From Saccharopolyspora flava (lineage in GTDB: Bacteria; Actinomycetota; Actinomycetes; Mycobacteriales; Pseudonocardiaceae): 64,000 nucleotides of DNA. Shown one piece after another: positions 10,013-17,828 of the stretch; the first letter of the stretch is position 1, and each line of letters opens with the position of its first letter. The stretch is from the NCBI RefSeq assembly GCF_900116135.1, contig NZ_FOZX01000012.1, forward strand, positions 62,001 through 126,000, read 5' to 3'. The notes under the pieces are model-generated. The model did no database searches, was not told the DNA's origin, and was given only the letters and a program-made list of their open reading frames with translations. Made by a program: the position numbers and the translations under genes.

Positions 10013-12202
10013 TCAGCCCTCGATCCGGCGGGCGCCCATCACGCGCTCGAACATCTCCACGGCCCTGGCATCCGGGTCGGGGCCGATGCGCGCGCCCGGC
10101 TCCATCGGCGAGGACTCGGCCATCATCGACTCCGCGTCCTCCTCGTCCTGCGGCTCCGGCTCGGGCTTGCGCTCGGGTTCCGGGGGCGGCGGGACGTCGT
10201 CCGGCGGCGGGGGCTCCTCGTCCGGCGGTTCCGGCGGGGGCGGGATGTCGTCGGGCTCCGGCGGGCGCGGCACCGAACCACCGCGCGCACCACCGGCGTT
10301 GCGCTGCTGACCGTTGCCGGACGGCTTGGCCTCCGGCTGCTCGGGGCGCTCGGCGGGCTGCGGCCGCTCGGGCCGGGACTGCTGCGGCTGCGCGGGCGCT
10401 TCCCGGCGCTGCGGCGGCTGCGGGGGCTGCTTCGGCGGGGCGGCCGGGCGCGCCGGCGGGGCCGCTCCGGCCTCGACGCACTGGATCTCCCAGTCGCCGC
10501 CGACGACCTCGCGCAGCGCCTCCTTGACGAAGTTCAGGCGCCGCTCCTGCGCGAGCTGCTTGACCAGCCCGGACGTCGGCATCGACAGCACCAGGGCGCC
10601 GTCGTTGAGGTCCTGCACGGTGGCGTTGAGCAGCAGCGCCTGCGTCGGCCGGTTGCGCTTGGCCACGCCCTGCAGCACGTCGGTCCACACCCGGCGCACG
10701 GCGGCGGCGTCGAACCCGCTCGGCGCGGACGCCGCCGGAGCCGCGGCGGGCGCGGGCTCGGGTTCCGGCGGACGCTGCAGCTGAGCGGGCTGGGCTGGCT
10801 GGGCGGGCTGAGCGGCCGGGGGCTGAGGTGCCGCGGGCTGAGCGGCCGGGCGCTCCGGCTCCGGGGCCGGTTTCCGCTGCGGCGCAGGGGTTTCCGCCGG
10901 TGCGGGCGCGGGTGTCTCCTGCGCGGCGGCCTCGGCGGCGGCGCGCTCGTGCGGCCGCTGGAAGACCCGCTTCGGCTTGTCGCCCTCGGACGCGGCGGGC
11001 GCCGGGGCACCGGCCTCGGCGGCCGGGGCCTCGCCCGGGGCGATGGTCATCCGGCGCTCGACGCGCTCGAGTCGTTGCAGCAGCGCGGTTTCCGAGTCGG
11101 ACACGGCGGGCAGCAGCATCCGCGCGCACAGCAGTTCCAGCAGCAGCCGCGGTGCCGTGGCGCCGCGCATCTCGGACAGTCCGGTGTGGACGATCTCGGC
11201 GAACCGGGACAGCGTCGCCGCGCCCAGCTGCTCGGCCTGCTGCTGCATCCGGGCCAGCTCGTCGCCCTGGGTCTCGACGAGCCCGCGCTCGCCCGCGTCG
11301 GGCACCGAGCTGAGCAGCACCAGGTCGCGCAGCCGGTCCAGCAGGTCGGAGCCGAAGCGGCGCGGGTCGTGCCCGGCCTCCACCAGCTTCTCGACCGTGC
11401 CGTAGACCGACGCGGCGTCGCCCGCGGCGAGCGCGTCGACCATGTCGTCGATGAGCGCGACGTCGGTGACGCCGAGCAGCGCCACGGCCCGCTCGTAGGT
11501 CACGCCCTCGTCCCCGGCACCGGCCAGCAGCTGGTCGAGCACGCTCAGCGTGTCGCGCGCCGAACCGCCACCGGCCCGGATGACCAGCGGGTACACCGCG
11601 GGCTCGACCTTCACGCCCTCGTCGGCGCAGATGCGCTCGGTCAGCTCGCGCATCACCCCGGGCGGCATCAGCCGGAACGGGTAGTGGTGGGTCCGGGACC
11701 GGATGGTGGTGAGCACCTTGTCCGGCTCGGTGGTGGCGAAGACGAAGATCAGGTGCTCGGGCGGCTCCTCCACGATCTTCAGCAGGGCGTTGAAGCCCTG
11801 CGTGGTGACCATGTGGGCCTCGTCGATGATGAAGATCCGGTACCGCGACTGGGCCGGCGCGAAGAACGCGCGGTCCCGCAGCTCGCGGGTGTCGTCCACA
11901 CCACCGTGGCTGGCCGCGTCGAGCTCGACGACGTCGACGCTGCCGCCGCCCTCGGGCGCGAGCGCCACGCACGAGTCGCACTCGCCGCACGGGTCCGCGG
12001 TCGGGCCCTGGGCGCAGTTCAGCGACCGGGCCAGGATGCGCGCGCTGGAGGTCTTGCCGCAGCCGCGAGGCCCGGAGAACAGGTAGGCGTGGTTGATCCG
12101 CCCGGCGGCCAGCGCGGTCCGCAACGGCTCGGTGACGTGTTCCTGCCCGGCGACCTCAGCGAAGGTCGCCGGACGGTACTTGCGGTAAAGGGCGAGCGCC
12201 AC
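10013..12202 (-). CDS. dnaX: DNA polymerase III subunit gamma/tau
   Basis: A 729-residue clamp-loader subunit starting at GTG 12202 (MALALYRKYRPATFAEVAGQ). The AAA+ ATPase has Walker A GPRGCGKTS near residue 48, a four-Cys zinc site (C63, C72, C75, C78), DEAH Walker B (IIDEAHM), sensor 1 and the arginine-finger region (RSRTHHYPF). After about residue 370 the sequence is Pro/Ala/Gln/Glu-rich and unstructured, with a conserved tau-like block (WTDVLQGVAKRNRPTQALLL) at about 530-610, then more low-complexity tail. No obvious slippage run for a short gamma form was noticed. Confidence 0.95.
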   Translation of the reverse strand: MALALYRKYRPATFAEVAGQEHVTEPLRTALAAGRINHAYLFSGPRGCGKTSSARILARSLNCAQGPTADPCGECDSCVALAPEGGGSVDVVELDAASHGGVDDTRELRDRAFFAPAQSRYRIFIIDEAHMVTTQGFNALLKIVEEPPEHLIFVFATTEPDKVLTTIRSRTHHYPFRLMPPGVMRELTERICADEGVKVEPAVYPLVIRAGGGSARDTLSVLDQLLAGAGDEGVTYERAVALLGVTDVALIDDMVDALAAGDAASVYGTVEKLVEAGHDPRRFGSDLLDRLRDLVLLSSVPDAGERGLVETQGDELARMQQQAEQLGAATLSRFAEIVHTGLSEMRGATAPRLLLELLCARMLLPAVSDSETALLQRLERVERRMTIAPGEAPAAEAGAPAPAASEGDKPKRVFQRPHERAAAEAAAQETPAPAPAETPAPQRKPAPEPERPAAQPAAPQPPAAQPAQPAQPAQLQRPPEPEPAPAAAPAASAPSGFDAAAVRRVWTDVLQGVAKRNRPTQALLLNATVQDLNDGALVLSMPTSGLVKQLAQERRLNFVKEALREVVGGDWEIQCVEAGAAPPARPAAPPKQPPQPPQRREAPAQPQQSRPERPQPAERPEQPEAKPSGNGQQRNAGGARGGSVPRPPEPDDIPPPPEPPDEEPPPPDDVPPPPEPERKPEPEPQDEEDAESMMAESSPMEPGARIGPDPDARAVEMFERVMGARRIEG

Positions 12203-12265
12203 GGTCGGAACCCTACGCGGTCGGACTGACAACTCGGACGAGGGTGAGCTTCCCCCGGAAAGTAA

Positions 12266-12356
12266 GGGGACCCCGTGCACCCGTCAGAGCCCGCTTACCC
12301 TTGCTGCCTTCCGGCCCTGGGGGAGTTCACAGGATGGACGCCGCACGAGGTCCACG
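12266..12356 (-). ncRNA. ffs: Signal recognition particle RNA (4.5S-like)
   Basis: The minus strand holds the hallmark SRP domain IV tip, GGCCGGAAGGCAGCAAGGG (complement of 12299-12317), flanked by the usual internal-loop bases. The outer stem pairs GGACCUC (5' end, about 12350) with GGGGUCC (3' end, about 12267). The inner parts GUGC..GCGUC and GACGG..GCAC also pair. The size is about 90 nt, the small bacterial type without an Alu domain. Ends are estimated from the pairing. Lying just upstream of dnaX is its usual place in actinobacteria. Confidence 0.9.
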
Positions 12357-12468
12357 GACAGTGTACCCAGACGCCGCCGGGACCCGGAAAGCCGGGGGCC
12401 GCGATCTCCGGCCCCGGCGCTCCGGCCCCCCATCCGATGCTCTGAAGTCCCCTGATAGGCTTCCGCAC

Positions 12469-12554
12469 GGAGGATTGGCCGAGCGGCCTAAGGCGCACGA
12501 TTGGAAATCGTGTTGGGTTAATAGCCCTCACGGGTTCGAATCCCGTATCCTCCG
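12469..12554 (+). tRNA. tRNA-Ser (GGA)
   Basis: The acceptor stem GGAGGAT/ATCCTCC pairs perfectly. The anticodon stem CACGA/TCGTG encloses loop TTGGAAA, giving anticodon GGA. A long variable arm (GGGTTAATAGCCC) and the T-arm GGGTTCGAATCCC confirm a class II serine tRNA. CCA is not encoded. Confidence 0.95.
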
Positions 12555-12561
12555 CTCGCGA

Positions 12562-12591
12562 AGAGCCCCGGACCCCGCGGTCCGGGGCTCT
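12562..12591 (+). terminator. Rho-independent terminator after tRNA-Ser(GGA)
   Basis: A 13-bp perfect GC-rich stem (12562-12574 with 12579-12591) with a four-base loop is followed by TTCT. It ends the tRNA transcript and faces the convergent YqeY-like gene. Confidence 0.8.
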
Positions 12592-12607
12592 TTCTCATTC
12601 CGGGCTC

Positions 12608-12955
12608 TCATCGTTCGAGCAGGTTGAGCAGAACTTGGGACTCGGCGCGGAGCTGGTCGGCGCGCGCGGTGTGCTCCGCGGTCAGCCGCGAGGCGGCGTC
12701 GATGCGCTCGTCGGCTTCTCGCCGCACGACTTCAGCAACCTCGGCCTCGCCGAGCTCGCGGCGGGCGACCTCGGTCGTCCCGGCACCGACCGAGGCCTCT
12801 TCGACGGCGACCCCGCGCAGCTGGTGATCATCGGCCGGCACGGCCTCGGCGTTGTCCACCGCGGCGAGGGCGGAACGCAGCACGCCCAACGCGACGCGGT
12901 CCCGAGACCGCATCGCCTCCTTCAGCTCCTGACGCAACCGCTCCCGAAGAGACAC
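12608..12955 (-). CDS. GatB/YqeY-domain protein, short
   Basis: A 115-residue protein starting MSLRERLRQELKEAMRSRDR at a GTG. The N-terminal part matches GatB/YqeY proteins (helical domain related to the tail of amidotransferase subunit B). The usual length is near 150 residues, and this one ends soon after an Arg/Glu-rich helix (RREADERIDAASRLTAEHTA), so the second helical half is reduced. Family members are thought to bind tRNA, but their role is not settled. Confidence 0.7.
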   Translation of the reverse strand: MSLRERLRQELKEAMRSRDRVALGVLRSALAAVDNAEAVPADDHQLRGVAVEEASVGAGTTEVARRELGEAEVAEVVRREADERIDAASRLTAEHTARADQLRAESQVLLNLLER

Positions 12956-13005
12956 CCCAGCAACCTAAGCCCACCCACCAAACCCCTCAACCGAATTCCA
13001 CCGAC

Positions 13006-13431
13006 TCAAACGCCCTCGATCCAGTACTTCTGCACCCGATCGACCGCCTCGTCCTTGGACATGGCGGCCACCACCCGCTCGTCGAGCCCGACACGGCGAA
13101 CCAAGAGGTGCACGAGCTCGGCGGGCAGGGCTTCACGCGGCGGTGTTGGCTGCCCTCGATCCGGCTTGATCCGGTCTTGCACGCATTTCCAGAACACGCC
13201 TTCCTCGACCTCGAGCTGATCGCGCAGGATGTGACCCCAGATGCTCTTGCCGTAAGCGCTCCGGTCCACGGGGTGCGAGATCCGCGTGCGCAGGACGCGA
13301 CCATCGGCGAGCCCGAGTTCGTAGGTCACGTGGTGGGTCCCCGACCTGCCCCGAGCATCGCGGACGCGCACCCACTCCTCGACCCGGCAGAAGGTGTCGT
13401 GGCGCTGACGAGTCGGCTGCGGCCACCTCAT
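13006..13431 (-). CDS. Putative toxin of a type II toxin-antitoxin pair
   Basis: A 141-residue basic protein. The ATG at 13431 overlaps the stop of the upstream antitoxin (ATGA); a GTG seven codons earlier is also in frame. The sequence (RHDTFCRVEEW, GTHHVTYEL, RTRISHP, IWGHILRDQLEV, FWKCVQD) resembles actinobacterial proteins annotated as cytotoxic translational repressors of TA systems. This likeness is from memory of the family. The catalytic residues are not obvious. Coupling to an antitoxin with a palindromic operator upstream supports the call. Confidence 0.65.
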   Translation of the reverse strand: MRWPQPTRQRHDTFCRVEEWVRVRDARGRSGTHHVTYELGLADGRVLRTRISHPVDRSAYGKSIWGHILRDQLEVEEGVFWKCVQDRIKPDRGQPTPPREALPAELVHLLVRRVGLDERVVAAMSKDEAVDRVQKYWIEGV

Positions 13432-13844
13432 CGCGTCGAACCGACGAGCCACTCGGTCAGCCGCTCGTCATCGCTCAAGGCGATCAGCTGGACAAGGCCC
13501 CAGTTCTCGCGATGGTTGGGGGCGTCGAGCAAGCGCTCCTGCCAGTCCTCGGCGTATTCGCGGAGAGCATCGACCATCTCCGCGATCGCCTCGTCGAACG
13601 TCGCACCGTCCGCCGCGACCGGCAGGCCGGGGATGAACACCGACCACCCGTCGGCCTCCGGCACGACCTGAGCGCGCGAAGGCACCAGCGAAGTCAGGAA
13701 ATGCCGCAGCCGCTCGACATCGACGACGGCCGTCGTGGCCGAATCCCGCCGCACCGTGGCCACCTGCCCTCGCTCGGCAGCGTCCAGCAGGTCCTTCAGA
13801 TGCACCCGCGCATCGGTGTAGCTGTCGTAGTGAACAGCAGACAT
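13428..13844 (-). CDS. Putative antitoxin, Phd-like N-terminus with HicB-like C-terminus
   Basis: A 138-residue protein with start ATG 13844 behind a GGGGGAG site. Residues 1-50 (YTDARVHLKDLLDAAERGQVATVRRDSATTAVVDVERLRHFL) look like a Phd/YefM antitoxin, the DNA- and toxin-binding fold. Residues about 60-105 (GWSVFIPGLPVAADGATFDEAIAEMVDALREYAEDW) look like the HicB fold. The combination is unusual, since the two folds normally occur in different antitoxins. It lies upstream of the toxin, the usual order. A longer start at 13904 would run across the operator-like repeat and is rejected. Confidence 0.7.
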   Translation of the reverse strand: MSAVHYDSYTDARVHLKDLLDAAERGQVATVRRDSATTAVVDVERLRHFLTSLVPSRAQVVPEADGWSVFIPGLPVAADGATFDEAIAEMVDALREYAEDWQERLLDAPNHRENWGLVQLIALSDDERLTEWLVGSTR

Positions 13845-13893
13845 GGCGCACTCCCCCTCGACCCGGTCCACCACCACTCTGCCCATCTGCGAA

Positions 13894-13919
13894 AAGTACG
13901 TCAAGTACGCGACGTACTT
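13894..13919 (-). promoter_or_regulatory. Operator-like repeat of the toxin-antitoxin operon
   Basis: AAGTACGTC (13894-13902) is followed by AAGTACGC and then the exact inverted copy GACGTACTT (13911-13919). Three half-sites in 26 bases, some 50 bases before the antitoxin start, suit binding by the antitoxin or the TA complex for self-repression. The role is inferred from position and symmetry. Confidence 0.6.
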
Positions 13920-14004
13920 CCAGGCCTTGGGTGGATCTTCACCGGATCGGGGAGACGCGCGGAGACGCCGACACCACTTCGATCAACGCCCCCGGACATG
14001 CAAA

Positions 14005-14031
14005 AGGGCCGGTCCCGATGGGACCGGCCCT
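14005..14031 (-). terminator. Rho-independent terminator of tRNA-Ser(CGA)
   Basis: A 12-bp perfect stem (14005-14016 with 14020-14031) and three-base loop lies directly downstream of the tRNA on the minus strand and is followed by TTTT (complement of 14002-14005). Confidence 0.85.
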
Positions 14032-14039
14032 CTGCCGAG

Positions 14040-14125
14040 CGGTAGCGGTGGGATTCGAACCCACGGTGGCTGTTAACCACACGCGCTTTCGAGGCGCGCT
14101 CCTTAGGCCGCTCGGACACGCTACC
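14040..14125 (-). tRNA. tRNA-Ser (CGA)
   Basis: On the minus strand the acceptor stem GGTAGCG/CGCTACC pairs, with discriminator G. The anticodon stem CGCGC/GCGCG encloses CTCGAAA, giving anticodon CGA. The long variable arm GTGGTTAACAGCCAC and T-arm GGGTTCGAATCCC mark a serine tRNA. CCA is not encoded. Confidence 0.95.
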
Positions 14126-14233
14126 GCCGATAAGGCTACCGGCACCCCTCTCCCGCCCTGCGAAGGGGGGTCGCCCGGAGCGCTCCCGGAGTCGTCACCC
14201 CAGGTCACCTCGGGCGTGACTCCGGGAGGGGGT

Positions 14234-14297
14234 CAGTTTTAGTGAAAACTGTCCGGGCAAAACGGACATTGATCATGGGTGATTCGAGGAAAAACTG
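14234..14297. repeat. Small palindromic intergenic repeat, copy 1
   Basis: The stretch opens with CAGTTTTAGTGAAAACTG (itself an inverted repeat) and ends with AAAAACTG. Positions 14250-14284 are the inverted copy of 27864-27898 with one mismatch in 35 bases. It lies after the tadA stop, between tadA and tRNA-Ser(CGA). It is AT-richer than the surrounding DNA. No coding potential is seen. Confidence 0.75.
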
Positions 14298-14311
14298 CCC
14301 CCTGGTGACGC

Positions 14312-14803
14312 TCACGCCCCCGGAGGCCGCCCACGATGCGGCGTGAAGAAGGACTCGAGGAGGGCTGCGGACTCGTCGGCGAGGACGCCGCCGACCACCT
14401 CCGGGCGGTGGTTGAGCCGGTTGTCCCGGACGACGTCCCAGAGGGAGCCGACCGCGCCGGTGCGCGGCTCCCACACCCCGAACACGACCCGCGCCACCCG
14501 GGACAGCACGAGCGCGCCCGCGCACATCGTGCAGGGCTCGACGGTGACCGCGAGGGTGCAGCCCTCCAGCCGCCAGCCGTCGCCGTGCGCCCGCGCGGCG
14601 GCGCGCAGGGCCAGGACCTCGGCGTGGGCGGTGGGGTCGCCGTCGGCTTCACGGCGGTTGCGGGCCTCGGCGAGCACCCGGCCTTCGGCGTCGGCGACGA
14701 CGGCGCCGATCGGCACGTCCCCGGTGGCCGGTGCGTCGGCCGCCGCCCGCAACGCGGCCCGCACCAGCTCGACGTCGCCGGCGCGGACCTCGGTGGTGTT
14801 CAC
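14312..14803 (-). CDS. tadA: tRNA-specific adenosine deaminase TadA
   Basis: A 163-residue cytidine-deaminase-fold enzyme that converts the wobble adenosine of tRNA-Arg(ACG) to inosine. The zinc motif is complete: H60-A-E62 and P-C91-T-M-C94. The start is a GTG overlapping the stop of the upstream gene (GTGA). Its substrate, tRNA-Arg(ACG), is encoded at 24720-24792 in this window. The downstream end carries a palindromic repeat. Confidence 0.92.
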   Translation of the reverse strand: MNTTEVRAGDVELVRAALRAAADAPATGDVPIGAVVADAEGRVLAEARNRREADGDPTAHAEVLALRAAARAHGDGWRLEGCTLAVTVEPCTMCAGALVLSRVARVVFGVWEPRTGAVGSLWDVVRDNRLNHRPEVVGGVLADESAALLESFFTPHRGRPPGA

Positions 14804-15288
14804 CGCACCATCTTCTCCAACAGCGCCCCGAAGTCGTCACCGAACCCGCAGCGCTGGGCGATCATCTCCAGCTGCTCGTCCGGGTAGAGGTCGACCTCCT
14901 CGATGATGACCAGCAGCTCGCCCTCGGGAAGTCCCAGGTCGGACAGGACCGCGAGGTTGCCCTCCGGCCAGACCTCCTCGTCGTCCTCGTCGGGAGGATC
15001 GACGCGCAGCAGGTCGAGCACGTCGGCGGCGATGTCGTAGTCCAGCGCCGCGGCGGCGTCGGACACCAGCAGGTCCACCCCGCCTGGCACCGGCCTGATC
15101 AGCACGAAGAACTCGTCGTCCACATTGCACATTCCGAACACCGCGCCGGTGGAACGCAGCTCGCGCAACGCCGTGATGCAGGCGTCGAGGCCGGTCAGCA
15201 CCGAGTTGTCCATCGCGCTGCACCGCCACCGCCCGTCTTCTCGGACCACGGCGACGGCGAAGCCAGCGACCGGCTCCTGCACCGTCAT
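14800..15288 (-). CDS. tRNA adenosine deaminase-associated protein
   Basis: A 162-residue acidic protein (Asp/Glu-rich segment DPPDEDDEEVWPEG) found next to tadA in many actinobacteria and named for that link. Start ATG 15288 gives MTVQEPVAGFAVAVVREDGR; upstream in-frame starts have no better ribosome site. Its stop overlaps the tadA start, so the two are translationally coupled. The biochemical role is unknown; a structural or regulatory partner of TadA is a guess. It is divergent from tyrA. Confidence 0.8.
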   Translation of the reverse strand: MTVQEPVAGFAVAVVREDGRWRCSAMDNSVLTGLDACITALRELRSTGAVFGMCNVDDEFFVLIRPVPGGVDLLVSDAAAALDYDIAADVLDLLRVDPPDEDDEEVWPEGNLAVLSDLGLPEGELLVIIEEVDLYPDEQLEMIAQRCGFGDDFGALLEKMVR

Positions 15289-15410
15289 GGAGACACCGTA
15301 AAGCGTACGAAGGCCACCCGAAAGCACTATTGCGGCGGTCATAACCATCCGGGGACGGATTGCGCTCAACCGGGTGCGTGCGAATCGGCGTCGTCGGGCA
15401 GGATGGACGG

Positions 15411-16382
15411 ATGCGTGCCGTGTGCGTGATCGGACTGGGACTCATCGGCGGATCCGTGCTGCGGGCCGCGTCCGGCGCCGGGCGCCCCGCGTGGGGCTCG
15501 ACCGCGTCGGAAGCGGATGCCGCCGCAGCTCGCGACGAGGGTTTCGAGGTGCTCGAAACCGATGCGGCGCTGCGCCGGGCAAAGCAGGAGGACGCGCTGG
15601 TGGTGATCGCGGTGCCGCTGACGGCGGTCCGCGAGGTGCTGCGCACGATCGCCGAGATCCACCCGGGCGCGTGGCTCACCGACGTGGTGAGTGTGAAGGA
15701 CCCGGTCGACTTCGAGGTCCGCAAGCTCGCGCCGAACGCCCGCTACGCCGGTGGTCACCCGATGGCGGGAACCTCGGCCTCGGGTTTCGCCGCCGGATCG
15801 GGTGAGCTGTTCCGGGGTGCCGCGTGGGCGGTGACGATCGAGGAGGCCACCACGATCGAGGCGTGGCGCGAGGCCGCGCAGCTGGCGCTGGACTGCGGCG
15901 CCCACGTGGTCCCGACCGGCGCCGCGGCTCACGACGACTCGGTGGCCCGGATCTCGCACCTGCCGCACCTGTTCGCGGCGATCCTGGCGACGGTCGGCGC
16001 GGACGGCGGCCCGCTGGCGCTGTCGCTGGCGGCGGGCTCGTTCCGGGACGCGACCCGGGTGGCGGGCAGCAACCCGGAGCTGGTGCGCGCCATGACCGAG
16101 GGCAACAAGGCCGCCCTGCTCGACGCGGTCGACGACGCCCTGGGACGCCTGGGCGCGGCCCGCGGCTCGCTGGCCTCCACCGGAGGCCTCAAGTCCACAC
16201 TGGACTCCGGCCACGAAGCCCGGAACCGCCTCGAAGCGGTCGCCGCGGGCGAGGGCACCACGACCTCGACGGTCCGCCTCCGCCCCGAAGCCCTCCCCCG
16301 CCTCCGCGACCTCGGAGAACTGGGCGGCAGGGTCACCGGAATCAACGAAGACCAAGCAACCACCGAAGTCCCAGTGGGCTAA
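15411..16382 (+). CDS. tyrA: Prephenate dehydrogenase
   Basis: A 323-residue NAD(P)-dependent enzyme of tyrosine synthesis that oxidises and decarboxylates prephenate (or arogenate). The dinucleotide motif is GLGLIGGS at the N-terminus. The substrate region shows HPMAGTSASGF and the catalytic-domain helix HDDSVARISHLPHLFA. No chorismate mutase or ACT domain is attached. The ATG at 15411 places the Rossmann motif right at the start. The promoter lies in the 122-base divergent gap. Confidence 0.9.
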   Translation: MRAVCVIGLGLIGGSVLRAASGAGRPAWGSTASEADAAAARDEGFEVLETDAALRRAKQEDALVVIAVPLTAVREVLRTIAEIHPGAWLTDVVSVKDPVDFEVRKLAPNARYAGGHPMAGTSASGFAAGSGELFRGAAWAVTIEEATTIEAWREAAQLALDCGAHVVPTGAAAHDDSVARISHLPHLFAAILATVGADGGPLALSLAAGSFRDATRVAGSNPELVRAMTEGNKAALLDAVDDALGRLGAARGSLASTGGLKSTLDSGHEARNRLEAVAAGEGTTTSTVRLRPEALPRLRDLGELGGRVTGINEDQATTEVPVG

Positions 16383-16407
16383 GAGAAACACCAACCCACG
16401 CCAGGCA

Positions 16408-16565
16408 AGCACCGAAGGTGCTTCCTCTTTCACCACCTAAGCAACTGGCACCGCCGCGGGTTCTGAGCGCTTTCGTGGCGAGTACGCCGTGACGCCGTGT
16501 ATTGGCATACATAAGGAGCGGCGCACGGAGTCCACGGAAGCGCTCAGGTTCCGCTACCCGCACCG
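16408..16565. repeat. Imperfect fold-back region between convergent tyrA and the MT0933-like gene
   Basis: The 337-base gap 16383-16719 has no gene. It holds a small hairpin (AAGCACC-GAA-GGTGCTT, 16408-16424) and a larger inverted repeat: CTGAGCGCTTTCGTGG near 16464-16479 pairs with 16534-16549 with one mismatch, and the flanks (GCGGGT, ACCGCC) also pair with gaps out to about 16450 and 16565. A separate terminator for the minus-strand gene follows at 16604. Confidence 0.6.
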
Positions 16566-16603
16566 CCAAGCAAAACGACCACAGCCAGTAGACAAAGCAA
16601 AAA

Positions 16604-16640
16604 GAAGAGGTCGCCCTGTGCGTGGGGGCGACCTCTTCTA
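16604..16640 (-). terminator. Rho-independent terminator of the MT0933-like gene
   Basis: A 14-bp perfect stem (16604-16617 with 16627-16640) with a nine-base loop is followed on the minus strand by a T-rich run (complement of AAAGCAAAAAG). Confidence 0.8.
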
Positions 16641-16719
16641 TGGTGCGCTGCGACCACTGGTCGGGACTTCCTCGCGGTCCCGCTGCCAGCTTCGGCCGGA
16701 GCGCAGTTGCCGGTGCGCG

Positions 16720-16917
16720 TCACTGACCGGGCGGGGGCTGCTCCTGGTCTCCGCCTCCGAAGAAGCCCTTGCCCTTCTCGACGGCCTGGTCGACCTGCTC
16801 CTCGTGGCCGAACTTCTCCTTGGCCATCTCGCCGGCCTTGTCCATGCCCTGCTCGACCTTGTCGCCGTGCTCTTCGCCGAGGTTCTGCAGCTTGTCCTTG
16901 AAGTCTCCGAAGCCCAT
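16720..16917 (-). CDS. MT0933-like antitoxin family protein
   Basis: A 65-residue highly charged helical protein, MGFGDFKDKLQNLGEEHGDK at the start, with ATG 16917 behind a GGAAGGAG site. It matches the MT0933/Rv0909-type antitoxin family by its repeated amphipathic helices (VEQGMDKAGEMAKEKFG, VDQAVEKGKGF). The C-terminus is GGGDQEQPPPGQ. No toxin gene lies beside it, so an antitoxin role here is unproven; it may be a stress-type structural protein. Confidence 0.7.
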   Translation of the reverse strand: MGFGDFKDKLQNLGEEHGDKVEQGMDKAGEMAKEKFGHEEQVDQAVEKGKGFFGGGDQEQPPPGQ

Positions 16918-17118
16918 GGTGCTCCTTCCCAGGCTTTGTGAAAAGCCTTGTCGGCCGCTCTCGGCGAAGCTAAGCCCGTTCGCCTCTTCCCGCTCGGCGC
17001 AACGCCTCATTGTTAACTTGTTCGAGTGAGTCCTTGTGCGTGTCGTGCGGCGGGTCTACCGTGAAGTGACCGCGTGACCGGATCGGCAATTCTGGTCACC
17101 AAGTCACGGAGGAGCGCC

Positions 17119-17802
17119 ATGCCCCAGCCCACCGACCGAGCCGACCGCATCCTCGACGCGGCGGCGGAGCTCGTGGTCCGGATGGGCTTCCGCAAGGTCA
17201 CCATCGACGACATCGCGCGCCGGGCCGAGGTCGGCAAGGGCACCGTCTACCTGCACTGGCGCACCAAGGAGGAGCTGTTCGAAGCGCTGATCATGCGCGA
17301 ATCGATCGGCCTGCTCAACGACCTGACGGAAGCGATGCGCGCCGACCCCGCCGAGGCGCGGCCGCACCGCTTCTTCCGCCGCAGCTTCCTGCTCACCGTG
17401 CGCGACCCGCTGATGAAAGCCCTGGTCACCGGGGACACCGAACTCCTCGGCAACTTCAAGCGGTTCGCGCGCAACGGAGAGGCGCAGCGCTTCCGCGACC
17501 GCTACCGCGAGCTGATCGTCAAGCACCGCCTGCTGCGCGACGACCTGCCGGACGCGTACCTGGCGCTCACCGCCACCGCGACCGGCTTCCACCTCACCGA
17601 CACCATCAACCCGGACTTCGCCGCCCTCACCGACGAGGCCAAGGCGGACGCGCTAGAGCACACCGTCCGCGCCGCCTTCGAGCCCGCGGGCGAACCCGAC
17701 CCCGATTCGCTGGCCACCGTGGCGAGCGAGGTCGGCGACCTCTTCGACGAGCTCAACGCGCAGTTCCGGGAGTGGATCTACACACCACCACGCAGCGGCT
17801 GA
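17119..17802 (+). CDS. TetR-family transcriptional regulator
   Basis: A 227-residue repressor. The N-terminal helix-turn-helix is clear (ILDAAAELVVRMGFRKVTIDDIARRAEVGKGTVYLHWRTKEELFEALI). The ATG at 17119 is chosen for its strong GGAGGA site. The C-terminal ligand domain is unclassified. The P450 gene starts 26 bases downstream in the same direction, so the regulator probably controls, and is transcribed with, the P450. The divergent 200-base gap upstream holds the promoter. Confidence 0.88.
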   Translation: MPQPTDRADRILDAAAELVVRMGFRKVTIDDIARRAEVGKGTVYLHWRTKEELFEALIMRESIGLLNDLTEAMRADPAEARPHRFFRRSFLLTVRDPLMKALVTGDTELLGNFKRFARNGEAQRFRDRYRELIVKHRLLRDDLPDAYLALTATATGFHLTDTINPDFAALTDEAKADALEHTVRAAFEPAGEPDPDSLATVASEVGDLFDELNAQFREWIYTPPRSG

Positions 17803-17828
17803 CACCCGGCCGCGATCGGGGGTACGAC

